Shown here piece by piece: positions 33,856-43,078 of a stretch of 64,000 bases of DNA. This DNA comes from Acetomicrobium sp. S15 = DSM 107314 (GTDB lineage: Bacteria; Synergistota; Synergistia; Synergistales; Thermosynergistaceae). Every line of letters begins with the position of its first letter. Position 1 is the first letter of the stretch. Position numbers and translations under genes: made by a program. A model generated the notes under the pieces. That model had not been told where the DNA came from. It ran no database searches and saw nothing but the letters and a program-made list of their open reading frames with translations. The DNA is taken from assembly GCF_016125955.1 (NCBI RefSeq), contig NZ_JADEVE010000273.1, positions 124,001 through 188,000 of the forward strand, written 5' to 3'.

Positions 33856-35460
33856 ATGAACAAACGGTGTCTATCGTTGGTAGCCGTTATGAGCGTATTT
33901 GCTCTCGGCTTCAATGCTTTATATGCTCCGGTTGCCAGTGCGCAAGCGTCACAGGATAAGGCGAACGAAAGCCGCTCTTTGGCACTCGAGGCCCTCGAAG
34001 CTCAGGTGTGGGAGAAGGCTCGCCAGCTCGCGCTGGAGCCTTATCAAGAGCCTTCCGAGAAGGCGCCGGATCTCTTGAAAAGACTGACGTATGATCAGTG
34101 GCGCGACATCCGCTTTAAACCGGAGAAGGCCCTTTGGCGGGATGAAGGACTGCCCTTCCAGCTCCAATTCTTTCACCTTGGCTTTTATTACGATTATCCG
34201 GTCAAGATCAACGTAGTTACCGATCAGGGCATTACACAAGTCCCATTTTCTCCTGAGCTTTTTGACTACGGCAAAAATGCGTTGCCCAAAGAGGAATTGG
34301 AGGGGTTGAGCTTCGCTGGCTTCAGAGTCCATTATCCTATCAACAAGCCCGATTATCACGATGAGCTAATCGTATTTTTGGGCGCGAGCTACTTCCGCGC
34401 TCTCGGGAAAAATCAACGCTACGGAATCTCTGCGAGGGGGCTTGCTGTGGATACAGCTTTGCCTAAGGGCGAGGAGTTTCCCCATTTCAGGGAGTTTTGG
34501 ATAGTAAAGCCAACCCAGGATGCCAAGAGCCTCACTATCTATGCGTTGTTAGATAGCCAAAGCCTCACCGGAGCTTATAAATTCTTCGTGCAGCCAGGTG
34601 AAAATACGGCTGTAGATGTCAAGGCGACGGTTTTCCGCAGAAAAGATATAGAGAAAATTGGCATAGCCCCTTTGACCAGTATGTTCTACTACGGCGAGAA
34701 CAGCCGCAATCGCCCCGACGACTATCGCCCCGAGGTTCACGATTCCGACGGTCTAATGATAGCGCTCAGGAGTGGAGAGTGGTTGTGGAGGCCGCTGAAC
34801 AATCCTCCCCGCCTTACAACCTCCGCTTTTCAGGTCGAAAAACTCGCGGGCTTTGGCCTGCTCCAGCGCGACATGGATTTCGATCATTATCAGGATCTGG
34901 AGGCTCGTTACGATCTGCGCCCCAGTGTCTGGATCTCTCCCAGGGAGGATTGGGGAGAAGGGCATGTGGAGCTGATCGAAATACCAACCGCATGGGAGAC
35001 CACGGACAATATCGTAGCATTCTGGGTTCCTAAATCGCTGCCGGCGCTGGGCGAACCCGTCGATTTCTCCTACAGGATGAGTTGGCACTTCCCAAAAGGT
35101 TCGCCTCACGGCGGAGGTTGCGTGGTAGCTACCCGTACGGGAAAGGGAAAGGACGAGGGCGTAAGGCGATTTGTTGTAGATTTTGAAGGAGGAGCCCTCA
35201 ATGCGATACCGACCGATGTCGGTCTCACCAGCGTGGTTACGGTCACTGAGGGTATGGAAATTTTGGAGAAGATTCTGATGAGAAACGAGGTCACAGGCGG
35301 GTGGCGTCTCGTCCTCGAGGTGCGCCCCGCAAAGGGCGGCCCCATAGAGCAGCTCATCCCTGAGAGGAGGCCCAGGGTTGAAATGCGGGCCTTCCTAAAG
35401 AAAGGCGAGGATCTGCCCGATGTCCTCACCGAGACGTGGAGCTACGGCTACCAACCGTGA
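33856..35460 (+). CDS. opgG: OpgG/MdoG glucan biosynthesis protein
   Basis: 534 residues from the ATG at 33856 (GGGAGGT 7 nt upstream; the longer frame from 33718 is not supported). Signal peptide MNKRCLSLVAVMSVFALGF.. with cleavage after ASAQA. Then the MdoG periplasmic domain: LTYDQWRDIRFKPEKALW, FHLGFYYDYPVKI, FAGFRVHYPIN, FLGASYFRALGKNQRYG, SARGLAVDT and GEWLWRPLNNPP. OpgG acts on linear beta-1,2 glucan made by OpgH during synthesis of osmoregulated periplasmic glucans. Next gene is opgH, confirming the assignment. Confidence 0.95.
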   Translation: MNKRCLSLVAVMSVFALGFNALYAPVASAQASQDKANESRSLALEALEAQVWEKARQLALEPYQEPSEKAPDLLKRLTYDQWRDIRFKPEKALWRDEGLPFQLQFFHLGFYYDYPVKINVVTDQGITQVPFSPELFDYGKNALPKEELEGLSFAGFRVHYPINKPDYHDELIVFLGASYFRALGKNQRYGISARGLAVDTALPKGEEFPHFREFWIVKPTQDAKSLTIYALLDSQSLTGAYKFFVQPGENTAVDVKATVFRRKDIEKIGIAPLTSMFYYGENSRNRPDDYRPEVHDSDGLMIALRSGEWLWRPLNNPPRLTTSAFQVEKLAGFGLLQRDMDFDHYQDLEARYDLRPSVWISPREDWGEGHVELIEIPTAWETTDNIVAFWVPKSLPALGEPVDFSYRMSWHFPKGSPHGGGCVVATRTGKGKDEGVRRFVVDFEGGALNAIPTDVGLTSVVTVTEGMEILEKILMRNEVTGGWRLVLEVRPAKGGPIEQLIPERRPRVEMRAFLKKGEDLPDVLTETWSYGYQP

Positions 35461-35479
35461 CGGGCACGAGGTTTTCTAC

Positions 35480-37903
35480 ATGGATAAGGTCTGGTATGAA
35501 GTCGAGAAGCGGATTTTGCTTTACATTTGGGCTATAGGCGTTGTGCCTATCACCTCCCTTAAGCTTGCCGTTGAGGTAGTTAACCGCGCATTTTCTCGCA
35601 AAGACGACTCAAATCCGGTCAAAAAAGCCGTAGAAGAATTGCAAGCCATCCTTAGCAAAGGGGACGTTACCATAAGACATCCGAGATGGCGCCGTCTGGG
35701 CGAGGCGGCCTCGCCGCTGATTTTGACCGAAGGGTGTGGGGGAACCGCGTCAGCGCCGCCGCTGAAGCGCGTCTCTATGGCTCCTAAGGGGTTTGAGCTG
35801 GGTTTGCGCAGTCTCTTTTCCACGAATAGAGAGGTTGTTGACGAAAAGCCGCCGCTGTGGGAGCGCGCAGCCGGTCGCAGGAGGTTTTTGCTCACCGTTC
35901 TTGTGGTGATTTCAACTTCTGTGGCGACTTCTATCATGGGAGTTGCGATGCCGCACAAGGGCGGAGCGCTCCTTGAGCCCCTCATGATAATAGCGTTTGC
36001 GGCGCTTTTTGCGTGGATATCCGTGGGTTTTTGGACAGCCATAGCGGGTTTTTTCACGATTCTTAGGCGTTTCGACCGTTTTGCCCCCAAGATCGAACTG
36101 AAAGAGATCTCGCCAGATGTGCGCGTCGCCGTACTGTTTCCCATTTTCAACGAGGAGACCGAACGCGTCTTCGCAGGAGTTGAAGCGACATATCGCTCCC
36201 TTGAAAAGACCGGCGAGCTCGAGCACTTTGATTTCTTCGTATTGAGTGACACCAACAACCCAGACATATGGATCTCGGAAGAGCTGGCATGGGCTGAGGT
36301 GTGCGAGCGCCTCAATGCCTTAGGGAAACTCTTTTATCGCCGCAGGTGGAGGAATACGAAGAAAAAGAGCGGCAACATCTCCGACTTCTGCAGAAGGTGG
36401 GGCAAGGATTATCGCTACATGGTTGTCTTCGATGCCGACAGCGTAATGAGCGGGGAAGCCTTGGTGAAAATGACGTGTGCCATGGAGGCAAACCCAAAGA
36501 TCGGGATATTGCAGACGGCTCCGAAGGCTGTGAGAAGGCGCACCCTTTACGGTCGCATCCAACAATTTGCGAGCCACGTCTATGGTCCGCTTTTTACGGC
36601 CGGCCTCCATTTCTGGCAGCTCGGCGACGCGCAATATTGGGGACACAACGCCATTATCCGCGTCGAGGCGTTCATGAAGCATTGTGCTCTCCCCAAATTG
36701 CCCGGAAAGCCTCCATTAGGGGGAGAAATTTTGAGCCACGACTTCGTCGAGGCAGCTCTCATGAGGAGAGCGGGTTTTGAGGTCTGGCTGAGCCACGACC
36801 TTTCGGGCAGTTACGAGGAGGTCCCTCCGACGTTGTTGGAGGAACTGTCGCGGGACCGCCGGTGGTGTCAAGGCAACCTCCAGCACGTGAGGCTGTTTTT
36901 GTTGAAAGGGATAATCCCGACTCATCGTTTTCTTTTTTTAAACGGCGCCATGATATATGGCTCTGGCTTATTATGGTTCTGTTTCATATTGATGAGTTCG
37001 CTTGAAGCCATCTTGGAAGTTTTGATCGAGCCGGTCTATTTCCCGGCGGAGTATGCTCTCTTTCCCCAATGGCCTGTGTGGTATCCTCAATGGGCGTTGA
37101 TACTCCTGGTTACGACGTTGATCATTCTCTTTCTTCCAAAGCTCTTGGGCGCATTTTTGGTCTTGATCAAGGGGGAGGCCCGTCTTTTTGGCGGTGTGAG
37201 GAGGCTTTTTATGAGCATGATCCTCGAGGTGTTTTTTTCCATCTTGTTTGCCCCCATAAAGATGCTATTTCACAGCAAATTTTTCTTTTTTGCCCTCCTG
37301 GGGCAGCAAGTGGCGTGGGGGCCCCAGGAGAGGAGCGATGTGGGTACCTCTTGGAAGAGGGCTTTGCGCTTTCATTGGAGCGGCACTTCCATAGGGCTCC
37401 TGTGGGGAGCCTTAATATTGATCGTAAACCCCTCGTTCTTCCTGTGGCTCTCCCCGATAGTGGTCTCCTTCGTGCTATCGCTGCCGCTTTCAGTGTGGAC
37501 GAGCAGGGCTACCGCAGGTGAGGCCTTCAAAAGGAAGGGGCTTTTCCTGACCCCCGAGGAGACGAGGCCCTCTCGTGAACTCGACCTTTTAGAAAAAGCC
37601 TTGTCGAAGGATCTCCGTCTTCCCGAAAGCGGATTTAGGTCCGCCGTTTTAGAGCCGTGGGTGAACGCCTTTCATAGAAGTCTATTGCGAAAGAAGGGCA
37701 GGATGCTAAAAAGAGAGGAAAATCTCCTTTCGCGAGCCCTCGAGGTCGGCCCTGGTGGCCTTTCGAGGTCTGAGGTGATGATGATCTTGAAAAACCCCAG
37801 CCTGCTCTTTGCGATACACAGGGGTGTTTGGGAGGCATCGGGCAACGATATCGGAGAAAGGTGGATGCTTCTCGGGACAGTGCGGGCGTGGCCTTATATT
37901 TAA
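35480..37903 (+). CDS. opgH: OpgH/MdoH glucosyltransferase
   Basis: 807 residues from the ATG at 35480 (GAGGT 7 nt upstream, 19 nt after opgG). Integral membrane GT2 enzyme that polymerises beta-1,2 glucose from UDP-glucose. N-terminal helices ~150-210, then the catalytic loop: VLFPIFNEE, DTNNPDIW, VFDADSVMSG (DxD), SHDFVEAALMRRAG, and the RRWCQGNLQH (QxxRW-type) motif, then several further helices and a C-terminal cytoplasmic tail. The stop codon overlaps that of the convergent radical SAM gene. Confidence 0.95.
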   Translation: MDKVWYEVEKRILLYIWAIGVVPITSLKLAVEVVNRAFSRKDDSNPVKKAVEELQAILSKGDVTIRHPRWRRLGEAASPLILTEGCGGTASAPPLKRVSMAPKGFELGLRSLFSTNREVVDEKPPLWERAAGRRRFLLTVLVVISTSVATSIMGVAMPHKGGALLEPLMIIAFAALFAWISVGFWTAIAGFFTILRRFDRFAPKIELKEISPDVRVAVLFPIFNEETERVFAGVEATYRSLEKTGELEHFDFFVLSDTNNPDIWISEELAWAEVCERLNALGKLFYRRRWRNTKKKSGNISDFCRRWGKDYRYMVVFDADSVMSGEALVKMTCAMEANPKIGILQTAPKAVRRRTLYGRIQQFASHVYGPLFTAGLHFWQLGDAQYWGHNAIIRVEAFMKHCALPKLPGKPPLGGEILSHDFVEAALMRRAGFEVWLSHDLSGSYEEVPPTLLEELSRDRRWCQGNLQHVRLFLLKGIIPTHRFLFLNGAMIYGSGLLWFCFILMSSLEAILEVLIEPVYFPAEYALFPQWPVWYPQWALILLVTTLIILFLPKLLGAFLVLIKGEARLFGGVRRLFMSMILEVFFSILFAPIKMLFHSKFFFFALLGQQVAWGPQERSDVGTSWKRALRFHWSGTSIGLLWGALILIVNPSFFLWLSPIVVSFVLSLPLSVWTSRATAGEAFKRKGLFLTPEETRPSRELDLLEKALSKDLRLPESGFRSAVLEPWVNAFHRSLLRKKGRMLKREENLLSRALEVGPGGLSRSEVMMILKNPSLLFAIHRGVWEASGNDIGERWMLLGTVRAWPYI

Positions 37904-38808
37904 CGTCCGCACTGCCTTGTGACCTCGTATCCCTTTAGATCGATCCGGCAGCGCAATCCGCTTCGGACTGCGGCTTCTAATATCCTCACCCTCAATTTGC
38001 CCGCGTAGCGCTGGGCTTCACCGCGATCGAAGAATATTTTTCTCCACAGCGGCAGTAACTTAGGAAAGCGTTTCGCCAAAAGCGGGTAGCAGGCGCGCCA
38101 AACGCCGCTCCTCGCGTGGATCAGGTCCACCCAGAGGCCTTGAAGGGGCAATCGGCGGATGCGTGCAAAGAGTTCGCTCAAACTATCCACGTCGTCGCTC
38201 AGGCCCGGCAAAAGAGGCGAAAGCGAGAGGTATATGGGGATGCCGTATTGTGCAGCCTCTGTGAGGATCCTTAGGCGTTCCTCGGGGGGCGAAGCGCGAG
38301 GCTCCCATAATAGATTTAGTGGCGGCGGAGTACTCAGCGAGACGCCCAGCGTCACCATGTTTCGATATTGGCTCAGTACATCAAAATCCCTTCTGATCAG
38401 ATCTGATTTGGTCAGACAACGGAGCGGGAAACCTCCTTTTAGCAAAATCAATAGGCACTCTCTGGTTATGCCAAAGTGCTTCTCCGGCCATTGCCAGGCA
38501 TCGCAGACCGATCCAACCATGACCTGCTTTGGAGGGTAGCGCTTAACTTCCCTCGCCAGTACGCTGGGCATGTTCGTCCTGGCGTGGCAATATGTTCCCC
38601 ATGGCGGGGGATTGTCCTCGAAGCACTGCATCATGCGACAATAACCATACACGCATGCGTGCAGGCAACCGCGATAAGGGTTCAACGTATATTCATCCCA
38701 TGGCGGGCGCTGTAGTGCGCTGCGGCAGGTTGTCTCTTCTATTTTGACCTCTTCGCGAGACGAAGGGGAGCCTTTATTTTTGGCTACGAAGAGCTCGAGT
38801 TGTCTCAT
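37900..38808 (-). CDS. SplB-like radical SAM protein with altered cysteine motif
   Basis: 302 residues, resembling the COG1533/SplB-like radical SAM group by NPYRGC at the cluster site and the TIM-barrel-like segments VMVGSVCDAWQWPE, SKSDL-like LTKSDLIRRD and GVSLSTPPP. The usual CxxxCxxC cluster motif is here C48-x3-C52-x4-C57, with Gly at position 55 where the third cysteine normally sits. Whether C57 can replace it is unknown. Last gene of a minus-strand run, 15 nt after pheA; convergent stop overlap with opgH. Confidence 0.8.
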   Translation of the reverse strand: MRQLELFVAKNKGSPSSREEVKIEETTCRSALQRPPWDEYTLNPYRGCLHACVYGYCRMMQCFEDNPPPWGTYCHARTNMPSVLAREVKRYPPKQVMVGSVCDAWQWPEKHFGITRECLLILLKGGFPLRCLTKSDLIRRDFDVLSQYRNMVTLGVSLSTPPPLNLLWEPRASPPEERLRILTEAAQYGIPIYLSLSPLLPGLSDDVDSLSELFARIRRLPLQGLWVDLIHARSGVWRACYPLLAKRFPKLLPLWRKIFFDRGEAQRYAGKLRVRILEAAVRSGLRCRIDLKGYEVTRQCGR

Positions 38809-38823
38809 CCCTCGCTCCTTTGC

Positions 38824-39885
38824 TCATCCGAGGCATGGGTAGGAGCCCAATAGGCGGAAACGGGCACTCCTGCTTTTAACTTTCTCCAACATTTTTGCGA
38901 CGACTTCATCGCTCGCGTCGCCTTCGAAGTCGACGAAGAAGTTGTATTCGAAAGGGTTGCCCGGCAGCGGTCTGGATTGTATCAGAGTCAGATTGAGCTT
39001 CGCCTCGTAAAAGGGTTCAAGGGCCTCAAATAACGTTCCAGGTTTGTGGGGGACGTTGAAGAGTATTGAAGTTTTGTTTCGAGAGAAGGGCTTGTTGGGT
39101 TGCCTCCCCACGACCCAGAAGCGGGTGGTATTGTGGGGTTGGTCTTCTATGTGTTCTATTGCGATATCGAGGTTGTGAATTTCAGCGGCAAGGCGGCTGC
39201 ATATCGCTGCTTTTCCTCTTTGCCCCTTCACGAAGGCTGCCGCAGCGCTCGTGCTCGAGGCGGGGATTTGTCTGGCGCGAGGGAGGTTGGTCCTCAGCCA
39301 AAGCCTGCATTGGGCCAGGGCCTGTGGATGAGAGTAGACTTCGTCGACCTCATCGATTGATGTTTGCCAAGTTGCCAGCATGTGAGCTATGGGCAGCCTG
39401 ACCTCGCTCAATATGCGTATGTCTTGAGGGGCGGTCGAGAATGCGTCGAGCGAGGCGTACACTGTCCCTTCTATCGTATTTTCTACAGGTACGACCCCTA
39501 AATCCGCCCTCTCCCTTGCCAGAGCATCGAATACACCTTGGGGGTTATCGACAAAGGCGACATCTATATGAGAACCTAACGCTTTAACCGTGGCCTCTTG
39601 AGAGAAAGAGCCGGCGGGCCCCATGCACGCTGCTCTGAGCTGCTTTTGGACTGCCCTGCACAGAGAGATTACCTCTCTGTATATGGCATCCAGCGCCTTC
39701 GCGTCTATATCCGGGCAAAGGTTGTGCAGGCGCTCCATCAGGGCGAATTCCCGCACGGGATCATATATGGCCCCCTCTTTCATCCCTCCCATAGCCCGCG
39801 CAACCTCGACGCGCCGCCTCAAAGACCTCGCTATCTCCTCGTCGATCGAGTCTATCTCTCTTCGCAGCTTCTCTATCTCTGTCAT
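38824..39885 (-). CDS. pheA: Bifunctional chorismate mutase/prephenate dehydratase
   Basis: 353 residues, the P-protein of phenylalanine synthesis. Residues 1-~85 are an AroQ chorismate mutase (LRREIDSIDEEIARSLRRRVEVA, then REVISLCRAVQ). Residues ~90-265 are prephenate dehydratase (GPAGSFSQEAT, VVPVENTIEGTV, the NTTRFWVVG catalytic Thr-Arg-Phe). Residues ~275-353 are an ACT domain for feedback by phenylalanine; the usual ESRP reads QSRP. AGGAGG precedes the ATG. It lies between an exported protein and the radical SAM gene on the same strand. Confidence 0.95.
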   Translation of the reverse strand: MTEIEKLRREIDSIDEEIARSLRRRVEVARAMGGMKEGAIYDPVREFALMERLHNLCPDIDAKALDAIYREVISLCRAVQKQLRAACMGPAGSFSQEATVKALGSHIDVAFVDNPQGVFDALARERADLGVVPVENTIEGTVYASLDAFSTAPQDIRILSEVRLPIAHMLATWQTSIDEVDEVYSHPQALAQCRLWLRTNLPRARQIPASSTSAAAAFVKGQRGKAAICSRLAAEIHNLDIAIEHIEDQPHNTTRFWVVGRQPNKPFSRNKTSILFNVPHKPGTLFEALEPFYEAKLNLTLIQSRPLPGNPFEYNFFVDFEGDASDEVVAKMLEKVKSRSARFRLLGSYPCLG

Positions 39886-39906
39886 AACCTTCCCTCCTAA
39901 AGTCGG

Positions 39907-40746
39907 TTAGCGCAGCCGCGGGCGGACGATGTCACTTACGGCTAAACTCTCGCCCTCTGCTACAGAGACCGCCTCGACAATGGCCCAATCCTCGGAGAGG
40001 GATACCACCTCGACGACGGCTATGTGGCTGGGTATCTTAACTATCGTCCCCTCTTTTGCATAGATCTCCTGCACGCGATATGCGTCGAGTTTGCCTTTTT
40101 CCCTCAATCCCTTTGCCATGCCTATATTCACGAGATATCTATCGCCTCCTCCGGATTCTTGGGGTATGATCCTTACTATGCGCCCTTCGAGCGCGAGCAT
40201 CTCGGAGGCCCCGTTTAAAAATAGATCGCACAGCTCCTCTATTGCTACTTTACAGGCGGCCCAATAGGGGGATCTCTCGAACTCATCCCAAGTGAAATGC
40301 CCCTGCGGTTCTGTCTTGAATTCAGGAGTCCACCTGTCGATTTGTTTTTCTGCAACGCGGGAGAACAGGAAATTTCCACGGCCGTCGTAGGCTACCAATC
40401 GAACAAGGGCCCTTCCCTTCATTTGACTCCCCAAGACATCGCTTTTAATGCGCCTTAGCTCGTGAAGGGATAGCTCCGCTATCAGGTCGATTTCGTCGGG
40501 AGAGGCCTTGCTCTCGGTGGAATATACCTCAAGAGAAGGAAAGCGCCTCAAGAGGGTTGCAAAGGCTTCGGCCGTTTCGGTGGGCAAGGGATCCGACGGG
40601 TCGAAGCGGTTTCTCCATACAGGAAAGCCCGACTGATTCTCAGCCGTCGACACCAGGACGCCGATTGCCCATTGAGAAGCCCAGGCTTCGGGCATATATA
40701 GCAAAAGCAGGGCCAAGAGTGTACCGAGCAGTATCGCCTTTTTCAT
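39907..40746 (-). CDS. Exported protein, FlgT/CsgG-like C-terminus
   Basis: 279 residues with a clear signal peptide (MKKAILLGTLLALLLLYMPEAWA). The middle resembles envelope assembly proteins that bind glycan or curli components (ALVRLVAYDGRGNFLFSRVAEKQ). The end DRYLVNIGMAKGLREKGKLDAYRV...IAVVEVVSLSEDWAIVEAV looks like the small beta barrel at the C-terminus of flagellar protein FlgT; this is a weak likeness seen by eye. The start overlaps the cobB stop by 4 nt. Confidence 0.55.
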   Translation of the reverse strand: MKKAILLGTLLALLLLYMPEAWASQWAIGVLVSTAENQSGFPVWRNRFDPSDPLPTETAEAFATLLRRFPSLEVYSTESKASPDEIDLIAELSLHELRRIKSDVLGSQMKGRALVRLVAYDGRGNFLFSRVAEKQIDRWTPEFKTEPQGHFTWDEFERSPYWAACKVAIEELCDLFLNGASEMLALEGRIVRIIPQESGGGDRYLVNIGMAKGLREKGKLDAYRVQEIYAKEGTIVKIPSHIAVVEVVSLSEDWAIVEAVSVAEGESLAVSDIVRPRLR

Positions 40747-41507
40747 AAAAGCTTCAACTCCTCGTTCACAGATCGAAAGAACTCGTCTATGTCGGCATCC
40801 ACCCTCAGCGCGACTCGGCTTGAGGGGAGATAAAACTCCGAGACCTCTCCTTTGTTGACCACTACGATCTCACCCGACGTGGCAGATGGTATCATCGCTG
40901 CCGGCGTCACCACGAGCGATGAGCCTACGACGAAGAAAAGGTCAGCTTTTCTGGCCAACTCGAAACACTCGTCTATGTGTTTTACAGGTTCGCCGAAGAA
41001 GACGATGTCGGGCTTTATAACCCCGCCGCAGTTGTCGCACCTCGGGATCTCTTTTTCGAATGTCATCCTCTTGCTCGTCTCATAGTCGAAAGACTTGCCG
41101 CATTTAGTGCAATGGCTTTCCCAAATGCCACCGTGAATCTCATATACCTTGTGCGAGCCGGCCCTCTGGTGCAGCGCATCGATGTTTTGGGTTATTACGC
41201 CCAACAGTTTACCCTTCTTCTCTAAGGCGGCGAAGAAGAAATGGGCAAAGGTGGGCTTCGCGGCATCGAGTGCCTTCAAAAGCTCGCGGTGAAATGAATA
41301 AAACAAAGAAGGATCCCGATAAAAATACTCTATATCGAAAATCCTCTCCGGGTCAGGTATGCCTGCCCTTTTGTAAAGCCCTTGAGGTCCTCGGAAATCG
41401 GGGATCCCGGCGTTCGTGGACATGCCGGCGCCGGAGAGAAGGACTATGGCATTGGCCTTTTTGATCATCTCAGCGCACTGGCTTGCCTCTTGTTGCAATG
41501 CTTTCAC
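40743..41507 (-). CDS. cobB: Sir2-family NAD-dependent protein deacylase
   Basis: 254 residues, GTG start. Sirtuin motifs are complete: GAGMSTNAGIPDFRG, TQNIDALHQRAG, catalytic H125 in EIHGG, zinc cysteines C133/C136 (CTKC) and C157/C160 (CDNC), and VGSSLVVTPAA. It removes acyl groups from lysines using NAD. It overlaps the pucR stop by 4 nt (GTGA) and the next gene by 4 nt, so it is translated as part of a run. Confidence 0.94.
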   Translation of the reverse strand: MKALQQEASQCAEMIKKANAIVLLSGAGMSTNAGIPDFRGPQGLYKRAGIPDPERIFDIEYFYRDPSLFYSFHRELLKALDAAKPTFAHFFFAALEKKGKLLGVITQNIDALHQRAGSHKVYEIHGGIWESHCTKCGKSFDYETSKRMTFEKEIPRCDNCGGVIKPDIVFFGEPVKHIDECFELARKADLFFVVGSSLVVTPAAMIPSATSGEIVVVNKGEVSEFYLPSSRVALRVDADIDEFFRSVNEELKLL

Positions 41508-43078
41508 CCCCTGAAGTTATTATAATGATTTTCACGGGAACGATTTACGAAGTAGGATAGCGTCAAAGCCAAGCGGTGGTGGCTGTTCTTAAGGTCAATA
41601 TGCAGTAAGTTTTCCAGATCATTTAAGTAATTGCGTATCGTATTGTAATGAAGGTGCAGAACCTCAGCTGCTCGTTTTGCATTGAAGTCGCACTGGATCA
41701 AAGAGCAGGCCAACTGCAGGGTGCTGATCGCATGTCGACCCGGCTTGGATTCCAAAAGAGGTTTCCAATAGCGCTCCCACAAGGATTCTGCCTCTGGGAG
41801 CCTGCCCAGGTTTGAGAGTAAAGCGTAAAGGGCGAGTTCGTAAAAGTGATACACACCTGCAGGCGCATCGAAATTTCTCACCCAATCCAAAGCCCCCTTG
41901 ACCTCCTGGTATGAGCGATAAATCTCCAGCGGTCCGGAGGCTTGCGTTCCTATCAGAAACCATAGACCCTTGGCTTCTGCCAGAGCCTGAAGTTCCTCTT
42001 TTTTGTATTCTCTTGTATCCGCGATGATCACCCATGAGTTTCCCATGCGGTACGCGAGCCTAAACGGAGGCGCCCAGCGATGGATATCGTCTCCTGAGGT
42101 GGGCACTCCCAATATGACCGACGAAGGGAACGACAGGTTTAAGCCCAACTGTTGGGCCCGTTCGTTTATGATAGCGGAATTGTTGTAAAACCCCAAGCAC
42201 AAGTTTTCCAGGAAGCGTTCCCGTCTCGCCACATCCTTGTTTGATGCGTAGACGGCCTCCAGCGCAAGAACCCGCAGAAGGCTTACGGCCCTGATCATCA
42301 GCTTATCTTGGTGTTTTGAGGGCGACCGCTCGCCTGACGCCAATATCACTCCCAATTCCATAGGCGTCTCGTGAGGGATGTTGTATGTCGCCATCCATCG
42401 GGGCGGAGAATTTTTGATCAACCTCAACCCTACCGACAAGGGCCCCCTTTGCGACACCTGAGCATCGATCCTTTCTCCTTGCAGAAGAGCCGCTGCGTCT
42501 TCCATCTTCTCGTTAACCTCTTCGACGCTGCCGTTTGGGTGAAAGATGTGACATAAACCTAATTGAGGCGATCTCGCAAAGATTTTACGCTGCACCTCGG
42601 CGGCAAGCGACAAGAGCAACTTGTGAGTATCGGCTAATTTGCCGGCCAATAGCACTTCGCTCATGCTTTCGTCCTGTTCCGTATGCCTTCGTTGTCCTTC
42701 CTGGATGAGCTGGCGGCAAATTACGTCGATTACGTCCGACCACCTGTACGATACGGGAATCTCGATCAGCGGAAGGTCAAATTCGTCGGCCTTATCGATC
42801 GCCTCTTGCGGCAGTTGCGGCAAAAAGCGATCCAATTTGATCCCTAAAGCTGCGATCTCCTTGCTCGAGACGTCGGATAAGAAATTTAGGAAAGCCTTGA
42901 GCTCCTGCTGAAAGACGAAACCACTGCTCAAAAGCAGTTCGCCTCCGCGCATCCAGCGATAGCCATCCGGTGTATCCAGCACGCTGACGGCTGTGATCTC
43001 CCTGCTCAAGCCTTCACTTCCGGCTGCCAACTTGAAGTCCTGAAAGAAATCTCTCTTGAAAAGGTCCGCCACTTTCAT
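41504..43078 (-). CDS. PucR-family transcriptional regulator
   Basis: 524 residues. N-terminal PucR ligand domain (TAVSVLDTPDGYRWMRGGELLLSSGF, with KEIAALGIKLDRFLPQLP), a central GAF/GGDEF-like region, and a C-terminal HTH_30 domain (FNAKRAAEVLHLHYNTIRNYLNDLENLL). PucR proteins control purine catabolism in Bacillus; this one faces the oxamate/purine island across a 311-bp gap and probably controls it. It also heads a minus-strand run with cobB. Confidence 0.9.
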   Translation of the reverse strand: MKVADLFKRDFFQDFKLAAGSEGLSREITAVSVLDTPDGYRWMRGGELLLSSGFVFQQELKAFLNFLSDVSSKEIAALGIKLDRFLPQLPQEAIDKADEFDLPLIEIPVSYRWSDVIDVICRQLIQEGQRRHTEQDESMSEVLLAGKLADTHKLLLSLAAEVQRKIFARSPQLGLCHIFHPNGSVEEVNEKMEDAAALLQGERIDAQVSQRGPLSVGLRLIKNSPPRWMATYNIPHETPMELGVILASGERSPSKHQDKLMIRAVSLLRVLALEAVYASNKDVARRERFLENLCLGFYNNSAIINERAQQLGLNLSFPSSVILGVPTSGDDIHRWAPPFRLAYRMGNSWVIIADTREYKKEELQALAEAKGLWFLIGTQASGPLEIYRSYQEVKGALDWVRNFDAPAGVYHFYELALYALLSNLGRLPEAESLWERYWKPLLESKPGRHAISTLQLACSLIQCDFNAKRAAEVLHLHYNTIRNYLNDLENLLHIDLKNSHHRLALTLSYFVNRSRENHYNNFRG

